From assembly GCA_964523675.1 (NCBI GenBank), contig CAZFZT010000004.1, positions 25,986-89,985 of the forward strand: 64,000 nt of DNA, in the 5' to 3' direction. Below the pieces are notes generated by a model. That model made no database searches. It saw only the letters and a list, made by a program, of their open reading frames with translations, and was not told where the DNA came from. Position 1 is the stretch's first letter. Every line of letters begins with the position of its first letter. This document shows, piece after piece, positions 8,095 through 15,426 of the stretch. The position numbers and the translations under genes are program-made. The DNA is from CAZFZT01 sp964523675. GTDB lineage: Bacteria > Planctomycetota > Phycisphaerae > Phycisphaerales > SM1A02.

Positions 8095-9221
8095 TGCTCG
8101 ATCAGTTCCACATTCGCACGCGGCACCGTAACAGTCTCGCCGGAATCCAGCCGGACCGCAAGTACCCGCGCTTTCGAGCCCGAACCGAGCACCGCCGGCT
8201 CGTGCGGCAAATCCGACACTTCGCCCAGCAGCCCGAAGTACGGGTCGCGAATAATCCGCACCGGCCGGCCGATGTCAAGCACACCGCCCGCATCATGTTG
8301 CGGCTCCCGCTCGGAAGCGAGTTCATCCTTCGCCAGCGGCACGATGATCTCCGGCCGCATCACCCCCGCTCGAATCTGCGTCGCGCCGTTCACCGATGCA
8401 TCATCACCCTCGCGCGATCGCAACAGATCAAACGTCCGCACCGCCATCGCAATCTCGCCGAACCCCTCCGTGATAATCAGCGTCAGCCCCTTGCGCTCAG
8501 AACCGGTGATCGCCACGCCAAGGTCGTACCCAAGGAACTCCTTCAAATCCTGGTCGTCAATCCCGCCTGCGATCAGCGCCGCCGCGCCCACCTGCACCGC
8601 TCGCTTGATCGCTTCATCAGTGACACGCGCGCCGCCGACCACGATGCAGTCCTTCATGTCAGCCGTGATTAGGTCAGCCGTCAGTTCCTGCGTCGGATCT
8701 TTGCACGCCAACTTGATCGTGCCGTACGCCTCGCCGCCGATGCCGAAAATGCCCTGGATGTACGTCACATCCGCTTCGATGACGCAGCCCTCCTTCGGGA
8801 TCACCTCTGCAACGGTGCCGGTGACAAACGCCCTCACGCGCACCGGCTGGGGCTCGCCTCGAATGATGACCTGCCCCGTCACATCCGAGATCGTCTCGAT
8901 GGTGCCTTCGTTCTTCGCTTTGTATTCGCTCTTGAACATGCCGAAGAGCCCCTTGGTGCGCGCGATGGGCTCGCCGAGCTTCACCGCATCGCCTTCCTTC
9001 TTGAGCATGCATTCACGCACATCGCCGGCCGGCATGGAGAGCAAGTTCGCCATGTTCAGCGGATAGACATCGCCAGGCATGAACGTCTCCGCGACGAAAT
9101 CGCGAGCATTCACCCGATCGCCGACATTGACCAGCACCTCGCCAGCGATCGGCAGCACCCGCCGCGCGCGGTGGGTGATGCGATTGGTGACCTTGAGTCC
9201 TGGAGAATATGCCTTGGCCAT
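8091..9221 (-). CDS. Barrel-sandwich and KOW domain protein of the MutL cluster
   Basis: I place the start at the ATG at 9221, giving 376 residues that begin MAKAYSPGLKV. The open frame continues upstream but runs into GC-rich palindromic repeats, which makes the longer form unlikely. Residues 20-150 look like one or two barrel-sandwich hybrid (lipoyl/RnfC/RpoC-like) folds: GEVLVNVGDRV, KKEGDAVKLGEPIA, GTIETISDVTGQVIIRG and VTGTVAEVIPKEG. The middle part (about 180-270) has an alpha/beta pattern with GGARVTDEAI and LIIITEGFGEIAM-like segments. The last 60 residues resemble a KOW/NusG-type SH3 fold (PVRIIRDPYFGLLGEV). No membrane segment is seen. It sits between the ATPase and the DUF6754 gene and may bridge them. 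Confidence 0.8.
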   Translation of the reverse strand: MAKAYSPGLKVTNRITHRARRVLPIAGEVLVNVGDRVNARDFVAETFMPGDVYPLNMANLLSMPAGDVRECMLKKEGDAVKLGEPIARTKGLFGMFKSEYKAKNEGTIETISDVTGQVIIRGEPQPVRVRAFVTGTVAEVIPKEGCVIEADVTYIQGIFGIGGEAYGTIKLACKDPTQELTADLITADMKDCIVVGGARVTDEAIKRAVQVGAAALIAGGIDDQDLKEFLGYDLGVAITGSERKGLTLIITEGFGEIAMAVRTFDLLRSREGDDASVNGATQIRAGVMRPEIIVPLAKDELASEREPQHDAGGVLDIGRPVRIIRDPYFGLLGEVSDLPHEPAVLGSGSKARVLAVRLDSGETVTVPRANVELIEQ

Positions 9222-9284
9222 CGGCCGCACAGCATAGCGGACGGGCGGCGTGGTTGCACGAGCCGATCGGACAGCAGTGATACA

Positions 9285-9367
9285 TAGCCCCGGCCTTGGC
9301 CGGGGGCGGCGTGCGATTCTGGTCACGTAAACGTTGTGCAGCATCCACCCCGGCCAAGGCCGGGGCT
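9285..9367. repeat. Pair of inverted GC palindromes
   Basis: TAGCCCCGGCCTTGGCCGGGG (9285-9305) and its reverse complement (9348-9367 plus one base) flank about 42 nt. Each copy is itself nearly palindromic around GGCC, so both single hairpins and one long hairpin are possible. They lie in the non-coding gap between the MutL gene and the barrel-sandwich gene (9222-9489), where I see no gene. Confidence 0.75.
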
Positions 9368-9421
9368 ATCTGTGATTCAGCCGCACCGAATGCGGCGCGG
9401 CGGTTCCCGCATCTCGCGGCC

Positions 9422-9486
9422 AAACGGGTTACAACAAATGTTGGGCCGCGACGCGCGCACCCGTTTAGCCGCGACGCGAAGCGGAG
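9422..9486. repeat. Stem-loop and TAGCCGCGACGCG repeat
   Basis: AAACGGGT (9422-9429) pairs with ACCCGTTT (9459-9466), and the second arm runs into TAGCCGCGACGCGAAGCGG. The same TAGCCGCGACGCG core recurs in inverse orientation at 11780-11804 and 14541-14565. Here it lies just downstream of the MutL stop. Confidence 0.55.
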
Positions 9487-9489
9487 CGT

Positions 9490-11337
9490 TCACGCGACAA
9501 TCGCCGGATCTGCGACAAACTCCGGGTACATCTCCATAGCGTTTACCCAGCGCGTCATGGCATCCTGGGCCTGCTTGCGCTGCTCCGGTAGTGCAAGCGG
9601 CCGGCCCCTGGCATCGAGAATCAAACCGACGGTGCCGCCGCGCGCTTTGCGCGTGATTTTCTTGCCGGGGCCTGCGCCGAAGTCGAAGCCGCGTGCCGGT
9701 TCGATGGTGACGTTCACGTACTCATCCGGCCCGAGCGGAATGAGTTTGAGTTCGCCGCACTTCATCTCGCCGCGATCATTCAATGATTCGCCTTCGATCA
9801 CATAGGTGAAGCATGGCTTGCCGACTTTGCCGGTGCCTTTGGCTGCGATGCACGTACCGAGATAGATGAGGCAATCGCGCTCGAAGACTTCGAGGGCCGC
9901 CTGGTCATGCACTTCCGCCAGCACGCCAAGGTGCGGCATCATGAAGATGGAGTCCTTCGCCAGAGTAGTAAAGCCCTCCGGCTCGAAGGCGTCGATCAAC
10001 ATCATGGCCGTCTGGTTCATGCGCGGGGCGTGGGAGAGGACGCCGCCGGATGCGACGAGCAGATCGAGCGTCATGTTGTTGACAATGGACTGGCCGCCGA
10101 CTTCCTGGCTGAACGTGTCGCCGACGGTGCGCTGCTGCTGCACGCCCTTGAGCGTGGTGGCGAACTCCTTGTGCTGAATGTACGCCAGCCGCAATGCTTC
10201 ACGGGCCACGGCCTGCTCGAAGATGAGCGCTTCCTGCGTTTGCGGAATCGTCGTCGGCCGGATCATCTTGTTCTTGATGCGGTTGCGCAGTTCGCGCTCG
10301 TCCATGATCTCCGGATCAAGATGCACCCAGCGGAGAACATTTGCCATGCCTGCCTCGGCGCAGACGTTGGAGATCGAATACGACATGCCGAGGTTCGCGC
10401 TGACGGTGCGGTTGAATGTTTTGTCGAAGACGGAAAAGACGTCGGTGGTCGCGCCGCCGATGTCAACGCCGACGACGTTGATGTTCTGCTTCTCTGCGAT
10501 GGTTTGCAGGATGTTGCCGACTGCGCCCGGAGTTGGCATGATCGGCGCGTGCGTCCACTGCATCAACTTGTCATATCCGGGGGCGTGGGCCATGACGTGC
10601 TCGAGGAACATGTCGTGGATGGCATCGCGCGCGGGTGCGAGGTTTTCGCGTTCGAGCACCGGCCGCAGGTTGTCAACGACCATCAGGTCGATGGATTCGT
10701 CGAAGACTTTCTCGACGAGCGGCGCAGCGTCCTTGTTGCCTGCGTAGATGAGCGGCATCGAGAATGTCGTGCCGAAACGCGGCTGGGGCTTGGCTGGCGC
10801 GATGAGTTCGGCGATTTGAACGACATGCGTGGTTGTGCCGCCGTCGATGCCGCCGGAGACGAGGATCATGTCGGGGCGGAGTTCGCGGATGCGCTGAATT
10901 TGCTCGTGCGGCTTGCGCTTGTCGTTGGAGGCGATCACGTCCATGACAATCGCCCCTGCGCCCAGGGCGGCTCGCTTGGCGCTGGCTGCGGTCATCTCCG
11001 CGACGACGCCTGCGACCATCATCTGCAAGCCGCCGCCTGCGGAGGAGGTGGAAATGTAGATGTCGCAGCCGACATCGCCCTGCGCCGGGTGGATCAAGCG
11101 GCCGTTCTCATCGACGAGCTTGCGCCCGGCGAGTTCCTGCACTTCGGTGACTGCGTTGACGACGCCCATCGTGACGTCAGCGAAGGGCTCCTCGACGGTA
11201 GTGGGCGCTTCGCCACGATGCGTCTGTCGATACACGCCATCAACCTTTTGAATGAGGATCGCCTTGGTGGTGGTCGATCCGCAGTCGGTGGCGAGGATGA
11301 CGTTGATGTTTTCAGGAATCAGTTTCTTATGTTCCAC
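9490..11337 (-). CDS. MutL-family ASKHA ATPase ('glutamate mutase L')
   Basis: The 615-residue protein has two phosphate-binding motifs of the actin/sugar kinase/Hsp70 fold: DCGSTTTKAIL at residues 18-28 and GVDIGGATTDVFS at 290-302. It also has an adenosine-type motif LLVASGGVLSHAP at 426-438 and SGGIDGGTTTH at 161-171. The C-terminal GGTVGLILDARGRPLALP is typical of MutL proteins, which in clostridia lie between the two glutamate mutase genes and are thought to reactivate the enzyme. No mutase or cobalamin-binding subunit is encoded in this window. The start is GTG with AAAGGA about 8 nt upstream. It leads a chain of membrane protein genes, which suggests a role at the membrane rather than mutase repair. 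Confidence 0.9.
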   Translation of the reverse strand: MEHKKLIPENINVILATDCGSTTTKAILIQKVDGVYRQTHRGEAPTTVEEPFADVTMGVVNAVTEVQELAGRKLVDENGRLIHPAQGDVGCDIYISTSSAGGGLQMMVAGVVAEMTAASAKRAALGAGAIVMDVIASNDKRKPHEQIQRIRELRPDMILVSGGIDGGTTTHVVQIAELIAPAKPQPRFGTTFSMPLIYAGNKDAAPLVEKVFDESIDLMVVDNLRPVLERENLAPARDAIHDMFLEHVMAHAPGYDKLMQWTHAPIMPTPGAVGNILQTIAEKQNINVVGVDIGGATTDVFSVFDKTFNRTVSANLGMSYSISNVCAEAGMANVLRWVHLDPEIMDERELRNRIKNKMIRPTTIPQTQEALIFEQAVAREALRLAYIQHKEFATTLKGVQQQRTVGDTFSQEVGGQSIVNNMTLDLLVASGGVLSHAPRMNQTAMMLIDAFEPEGFTTLAKDSIFMMPHLGVLAEVHDQAALEVFERDCLIYLGTCIAAKGTGKVGKPCFTYVIEGESLNDRGEMKCGELKLIPLGPDEYVNVTIEPARGFDFGAGPGKKITRKARGGTVGLILDARGRPLALPEQRKQAQDAMTRWVNAMEMYPEFVADPAIVA

Positions 11338-11352
11338 GCACGTTCCTTTTCA

Positions 11353-11445
11353 ATTCACCGCTGAGCCGCAGAGAGTGCTGAGAAAGCTGTACTTCTCACT
11401 CAATCCGCTCTGCCCCCTCTGCGTTCTCTGCGTCTCTGCGGTGAG
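11353..11445. repeat. Imperfect inverted CTCTGCG array
   Basis: The right arm (about 11408-11445) is a run of CTCTGCGTT/CTCTGCGG-like units, and the left arm (about 11353-11385) is its imperfect reverse complement. The element separates orf120 from the MutL gene. It overlaps the 3' end of orf120 and supplies its last residues (HRRDAENAEGAE). Confidence 0.75.
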
Positions 11446-11758
11446 ACCTGCTATCTAACTCTTCCAGCAGCCGGCAAAGATAATCGATTGAGCCGCGATG
11501 CTCCAGCATCTGGGCGAAGTGATGGTATTCGCTCGTGTCGAGCAGCGCGGCGACGGCCGGCCTGAAAAAGTGCATGGCGTTGGCGGCGATGTAGTTCATG
11601 CCGCGGCTGCTTTCGAGGAATAGAAGCGTTGGTGTCGTGAGACCGCGCCTGACGGACCAGCGACAGACCTTCTCCGCAACGGCGCGCTGCTCTTCCGTCG
11701 GCTCGAAGTCCTCTGGCTTTTCAACAGTGAAGGCGTGCTTGAGCCAGTCGAGGTTCAT
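11396..11758 (-). CDS. Small hypothetical protein of the MutL cluster
   Basis: The 120-residue protein is soluble and mostly helical in character, with charged N-terminal residues (KHAFTVEKPEDFEPTEEQ) and a central TLLFLESSRGMNYIAANAMHFF stretch split by glycine. No family is recognised. Its last 15 residues come from the dispersed CTCTGCG array and are not likely to be functional. It lies 58 bp upstream of the MutL gene on the same strand and is probably cotranscribed with it; a role as a small partner of the ATPase is an inference from that position only. Confidence 0.7.
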   Translation of the reverse strand: MNLDWLKHAFTVEKPEDFEPTEEQRAVAEKVCRWSVRRGLTTPTLLFLESSRGMNYIAANAMHFFRPAVAALLDTSEYHHFAQMLEHRGSIDYLCRLLEELDSRSHRRDAENAEGAERIE

Positions 11759-11779
11759 ACGATCACCTCGAAGGCCGCG

Positions 11780-11804
11780 CTTCGCTGCGCGTCGCGGCTA
11801 CACG
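11780..11804. repeat. GCGCGTCGCGGCTA dispersed repeat
   Basis: CTTCGCTGCGCGTCGCGGCTACACG here closely matches 14541-14565 and is the reverse complement of the repeat at 9466-9486. It lies between orf164 and orf120. Confidence 0.55.
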
Positions 11805-11834
11805 GGGGGAGTATGCAATGGAATTGCTTTGCGG

Positions 11835-12329
11835 TCATCGGCGTCTCGTGTTCATCGATTCCTGAATGTGATGAATGATTCGCTGCCGCTGTGCCTCATC
11901 AAAGAGCAGATGCATGCCGCGATAGGCATCGAGCCGCGATCGCGCTGGGCGCGTCGAGAGATAGCCGCCATGCTCATCCCAGACAAAACGCTGCACCGCG
12001 CTCCAGCGCAGGCGCACTCGCCGCATCGGGTACGCAGCCGTAATGCCGTACTCGTCGATGGTGAACCTGCTTGGGAAGAAAAAGCGATTGAGCGCGCAGA
12101 TGAGCAGCACGCTGCCGAGCAGCGCCAACCCTGCACCAGCGGCGGTCACATAGATGAACCCGGCGATCACGAGAATGATGCCGATCGCCAGAACCCCCTG
12201 CCCCGGCCGCTCCCGCATCGGATGGGCCTGCCAGCGGAGCACAACGGGCCGATCGCTCGCCGAGCGTTGCGCCCCGGCCTGTGGCTGAGCAGGAGTTGGC
12301 GTTGGCATCGTGGCTGAATCCATCATCAT
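11835..12329 (-). CDS. Small membrane protein with PH-like tail
   Basis: I use the ATG at 12329 (164 residues); the frame is open to a TTG at 12362, but that would add an odd N-terminus. A proline-rich leader (about 1-25) is followed by two adjacent membrane helices at about 48-85. A C-terminal region (RFTIDEYGITAAYPMRRVRLRWSAV) has the look of a bacterial PH-like domain of the DUF304 kind, where a helix hairpin is followed by a beta-rich 'YRI...G' region. The gene is on the same strand as the MutL cluster, 76 bp ahead of orf120, and may be its first gene. It is divergent from the btuF-like gene. Confidence 0.7.
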   Translation of the reverse strand: MMMDSATMPTPTPAQPQAGAQRSASDRPVVLRWQAHPMRERPGQGVLAIGIILVIAGFIYVTAAGAGLALLGSVLLICALNRFFFPSRFTIDEYGITAAYPMRRVRLRWSAVQRFVWDEHGGYLSTRPARSRLDAYRGMHLLFDEAQRQRIIHHIQESMNTRRR

Positions 12330-12456
12330 GACGCTGGGCGAACCGTAGAATAGCCGCTCCAAGGGACAAAGGCACCAGACCGCGCCCAGAAGTTCGAAAC
12401 CCGGGATTGACGGGCGCAGCGAGGAAGATCAGATCGATCTGTGAGAAACCGCACCC

Positions 12457-13362
12457 ATGCGCAATCATGTACTCATCATCCTTTGGCTGGCGATCACGTT
12501 CGCTACCGGCTGCCGGGAGCAACCAGCAGGAACATCAGGGAGCGCGGCCACGGCGACGGAGCCGCGCATCGTGTCGTTGAGTCCTGCCATCTCGCGCACA
12601 CTCGTTGACTTGGAGCTCGATCACCTGATTGTCGGTCGCACACCGTTTTGCGACGCGCTCAATCACGACATTCCCGTTGTGGGCGATCTGCATGACCTCA
12701 ATTATGAAGCGCTGATTCGTGTTCGACCGACGCACATCCTCATCCAACCGCCTGCCTCTGGTGTCAACACGCAGCTGGTGCAACTTGCGCAGGAGCGCGG
12801 CTGGTCGCTGCACATGTGGCGTCTTGAACGGCTTGAGGATATTGCAACGCTCATCGGCGACCTGCCCAGCGCGATTTTTCAAGAAGACCTTGAAACACAG
12901 TCGAATGCGCTTGAACGGTCGCTGGCGCTGATCGAACAATTCATCGAGCTTCAGGAGGTTGAGGCGAGGCGCGCCCTGCCCCCAACGACGCTGCTGCTCG
13001 TCGGCGTTGATCCCGTGACTGCCTTTGGTACCGAAACGTACCTGCACGAAGTGCTCCTCATGGTGGGCGGGCGCAATGCTGCGCAGCATGCGAGCTACCC
13101 GCAGTACACGCTCGAAGATATCTCGAAAATGAATCCGCAGCAGGTGATTCTTGTGCGTCCGAACGCAGCCACCAACGACCTCGCACCACTCGGCCCGATT
13201 CTTTCCATGAATATCGACGCAGTGAATGAGAATCGTCTTGCGGTCCTCACGCATCCGGATGCGCTGCTGCCATCGAGCGGCGTCATTGGCGTCGCGGAGG
13301 AGTTGCGCGAGATTCTGGACACGTTTCAGAACAACGACGAAGCCGCGGATGGACACCGATAA
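12457..13362 (+). CDS. BtuF-like substrate-binding lipoprotein
   Basis: The 301-residue protein has a short hydrophobic signal ending in FATGC, so Cys19 is a probable lipidation site. The body is a class III periplasmic binding protein: RIVSLSPAISRTLVDLELDHLIVGR at the start split over two elements, VVGDLHDLNYEALIRVRPTHIL, and a later VGGRNA and LEDISKMNPQQVIL. This group binds cobalamin, haem or ferric siderophores. The close match in layout is BtuF, but the ligand cannot be read from sequence. The permease gene follows after 167 bp. The last seven residues (EAADGHR) come from a dispersed repeat. No cobalamin riboswitch is visible in the 94 bp upstream. Confidence 0.85.
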   Translation: MRNHVLIILWLAITFATGCREQPAGTSGSAATATEPRIVSLSPAISRTLVDLELDHLIVGRTPFCDALNHDIPVVGDLHDLNYEALIRVRPTHILIQPPASGVNTQLVQLAQERGWSLHMWRLERLEDIATLIGDLPSAIFQEDLETQSNALERSLALIEQFIELQEVEARRALPPTTLLLVGVDPVTAFGTETYLHEVLLMVGGRNAAQHASYPQYTLEDISKMNPQQVILVRPNAATNDLAPLGPILSMNIDAVNENRLAVLTHPDALLPSSGVIGVAEELREILDTFQNNDEAADGHR

Positions 13363-13526
13363 CACAGATGAATCAGTTGTGGCCAGCATGAAGAGGACGA
13401 ATGCCTCATCGCCCGCATCACCATTGGAAACGCCGGTCTCCATGTACCGTCTGTGCGGTGCTTCCGTTCCGCAGATCGCGCATTCTGCGTTCCCATCCGA
13501 GTTGATCCATGTTCATCCGTGGCCAT
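13341..13526. repeat. Inverted GATGGACAC / GATGAACATGGAT arms
   Basis: The left arm (13341-13375, GGATGGACACCGATAACAC and following) and the reverse complement of the right arm (13493-13526, CACGGATGAACATGGATCA) share a roughly 10-nt unit. They bracket the 120-bp gap between the btuF-like and btuC-like genes. The left arm carries the btuF stop; the right arm contains the false upstream start of the permease. Confidence 0.7.
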
Positions 13527-13529
13527 CAC

Positions 13530-14516
13530 ATGAATAGGAGAACACTCGGCTTCCTTTCGCTGCTTTTCATCGCACTCGGCGCAATCGTGCTGCGTCTGTT
13601 CATTGATCGCGATCCGGCCCAGGGGCTCGGCTTCGCCTGGCCGGACCCCTCGTTTGCGGTCTTTCGCTACAACGCCATCATCATCGGCTGTGTGGTGGGC
13701 GCAGCGCTGGCGACCTCCGGCGTGCTGCTACAGGCGCTGCTGCGTAATCCGCTCGCTTCGCCTTTCATTTTGGGCCTCTCAAGCGGTGCCGGGCTCGGAG
13801 TGATGTCGGCGATGTACATCGGTTACGCAACGGGAGCGACCTTCCTGCAGGGTGGAAGCAATGCGATGCCTGCACTTGTCGGCGCGGTGGTCGTCCTCGG
13901 CATTGTGTACGCGCTCGGCAGGCAACGCGGCATGTTGGACCCACTTTCACTCGTCCTCATCGGCGTCGTCGTCAGCGCGGTGTGCGGCGCGCTCATTATG
14001 TTTCTGCAGCGGCTCGTGCCGGGCGGCTTGCGAGGCGACCTTGCAGTGTGGATGATGGGGAACATTCCGCAGGGCATCAGCCGACCTCGCCTGATCTTCG
14101 CGGCCGGACTGGCGATCTTCGGCGTGTTCGTTGCCACGGGCATGGGCAGATCAATGGATGCGGCGACGCTTGGTGATGATGAAGCGCGCAGCGTCGGGCT
14201 GTCGCTTGCACCTGTGCGGGCCGGCATGTTTCTCCTTGCGGGCGCGCTCGCTGCTACGACCGTTGCAGTAGCCGGGCCGATTGCGTTTGTGGGGTTGATC
14301 GCCCCTCATGCAGCACGGATTGTTGTCGGCCACCGCCATACGTTGCTGGTGCCGTCAAGCGCGCTGGCAGGAGCTGCACTGATCATCTTCGCCGATGCCG
14401 CCAGTCAGGCGCTCGACATCGGCGCCGGCCGCATGCCTGTAGGTGTCTTCACTGCGTTGATCGGCGGCCCCGCGTTCATTTGGCTACTCAAGCACAGAAA
14501 TGTCGCGGGCATGTAG
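13530..14516 (+). CDS. FecCD-family ABC permease (BtuC-like)
   Basis: This 328-residue integral membrane protein has about ten hydrophobic segments and the FecCD signatures GVLLQALLRNPLASPFILGLSSGAG-type (seen as LLQALLRNPLASP) and FVGLIAPHAARIVVGHRH, the latter being the coupling helix for the ATPase. I start at the ATG at 13530 because the upstream ATG at 13509 lies in the repeat arm. It pairs with the lipoprotein before it to form an importer for cobalamin or an iron chelate. No ATP-binding subunit follows; the next gene is on the other strand, so the ATPase must be encoded elsewhere or shared. Confidence 0.92.
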   Translation: MNRRTLGFLSLLFIALGAIVLRLFIDRDPAQGLGFAWPDPSFAVFRYNAIIIGCVVGAALATSGVLLQALLRNPLASPFILGLSSGAGLGVMSAMYIGYATGATFLQGGSNAMPALVGAVVVLGIVYALGRQRGMLDPLSLVLIGVVVSAVCGALIMFLQRLVPGGLRGDLAVWMMGNIPQGISRPRLIFAAGLAIFGVFVATGMGRSMDAATLGDDEARSVGLSLAPVRAGMFLLAGALAATTVAVAGPIAFVGLIAPHAARIVVGHRHTLLVPSSALAGAALIIFADAASQALDIGAGRMPVGVFTALIGGPAFIWLLKHRNVAGM

Positions 14517-14540
14517 AACAAGCCGAATCTTCTGCCATCG

Positions 14541-14565
14541 TTCCGCTGCGCGTCGCGGCTATACG
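14541..14565. repeat. GCGCGTCGCGGCTATA dispersed repeat
   Basis: TTCCGCTGCGCGTCGCGGCTATACG lies in the 88-bp convergent gap between the permease and scoA. It matches 11780-11804 at nearly every position. Confidence 0.55.
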
Positions 14566-14604
14566 ATTGCGAGCGCCAACGCGCATCCTCGTCAACCGCT
14601 TCGC

Positions 14605-15306
14605 TCACGCCCGCTGTGACACCGTGCGCTGCTCGATGCGCTTCTCGGGGACGGTCTTGACGATGCGATCAATGAAGATGCCGGGCGTGTGAATCTCATC
14701 CGGATCGAGGTCGCCGGTCTCGACGATCTCCTCGACCTCCGCCACTGTCACCTTGCCGCTGGTTGCGATCATCGGATTGAAGTTGCGCGCGGTCATTCGA
14801 TAAATGAGGTTCCCGGCCGCGTCGGCCTTCCATGCCTTGACGAGCGCGAGGTCCGCGCGAATGCCGCGTTCGAGGACGTACTCCTCGCCGTCGAAAGTTT
14901 TTGTTTCCTTGCCCTCAGCCACGATTGTGCCGACGCCGGTCTTGGTGTAGAAGCCGGGAATGCCTGCGCCGCCGGCGCGCAGTCGCTCTGCAAGTGTGCC
15001 CTGCGGCGTAAACTCAAGTTCCAGTTCACCGGCCATGAATTGCCTCTCGAATTCCGCGTTTTCACCGACGTATGAGCTGACCATCTTTTTGATCTGGCGC
15101 GTTTGCAGGAGCAGGCCGAGGCCCCAGTCATCGACGCCCGCGTTGTTGGACACGGCCGTGAGTTCCTTTGCGCCGGTATCGCGCAGCGCGATGATGAGCC
15201 CTTCAGGAATGCCGCACAGACCGAAGCCGCCGACGGCGATCGTCATGCCGTCGCGCACGAGGCCATCTAAAGCGGATGCGGGAGTGTCGAAGACCTTGTT
15301 GATCAT
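14605..15306 (-). CDS. scoA: 3-oxoacid CoA-transferase subunit A
   Basis: Subunit A of succinyl-CoA:3-ketoacid (or acetate:acetoacetyl) CoA-transferase, 233 residues, the usual length. The family features are VGGFGLCGIPEGLI at about residue 25, SNNAGVDDWGLG, the GGAGIPGFYTKTGVGT loop, and TARNFNPMIATSGKVTVAEVEEIV near the end. The catalytic glutamate lies in subunit B, which normally overlaps the end of subunit A. Here the next feature past the stop is the convergent permease gene, so no subunit B is adjacent. The enzyme would need a partner from elsewhere. Confidence 0.93.
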   Translation of the reverse strand: MINKVFDTPASALDGLVRDGMTIAVGGFGLCGIPEGLIIALRDTGAKELTAVSNNAGVDDWGLGLLLQTRQIKKMVSSYVGENAEFERQFMAGELELEFTPQGTLAERLRAGGAGIPGFYTKTGVGTIVAEGKETKTFDGEEYVLERGIRADLALVKAWKADAAGNLIYRMTARNFNPMIATSGKVTVAEVEEIVETGDLDPDEIHTPGIFIDRIVKTVPEKRIEQRTVSQRA

Positions 15307-15320
15307 GGCTCACATGATAT

Positions 15321-15426
15321 GGTGAGACGGTGAGCGTGTCCGCCTATAGCCGCGTGCCGGTAGGCCGCGGTTTGGGGGGTGCGGCGGCGCGGCGCTGCAA
15401 CCGCGGGCTTCCGCCGCGCGGCTATT
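15321..15426. repeat. REP-like imperfect inverted repeat with GGTGAGAC unit
   Basis: TATAGCCGCGTGCCGGTAGG (from 15345) and the reverse complement of CGGGCTTCCGCCGCGCGGCT (to about 15423) form about 28-nt arms around a 26-nt loop. The element covers the last codons of the thioredoxin gene. A GGTGAGACGGTGAG unit (15321-15334) sits just beside it, upstream of scoA. A second copy of the inverted repeat is at 53672-53747. Confidence 0.7.

Noticed and set aside
9907..11364. Long open frame on the plus strand across the MutL gene
   Set aside because: It is the mirror of a strongly conserved protein on the other strand. Its translation is rich in His, Asp and Val repeats with no family motif.
12363..12456. 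Cobalamin riboswitch ahead of the btuF-like gene
   Set aside because: The 94-bp gap is shorter than the element, and no B12-box-like sequence is visible.
12535..13443. 302-codon frame opposite the btuF-like gene
   Set aside because: It has no recognised domain or start signal, while the plus strand encodes a typical binding lipoprotein.
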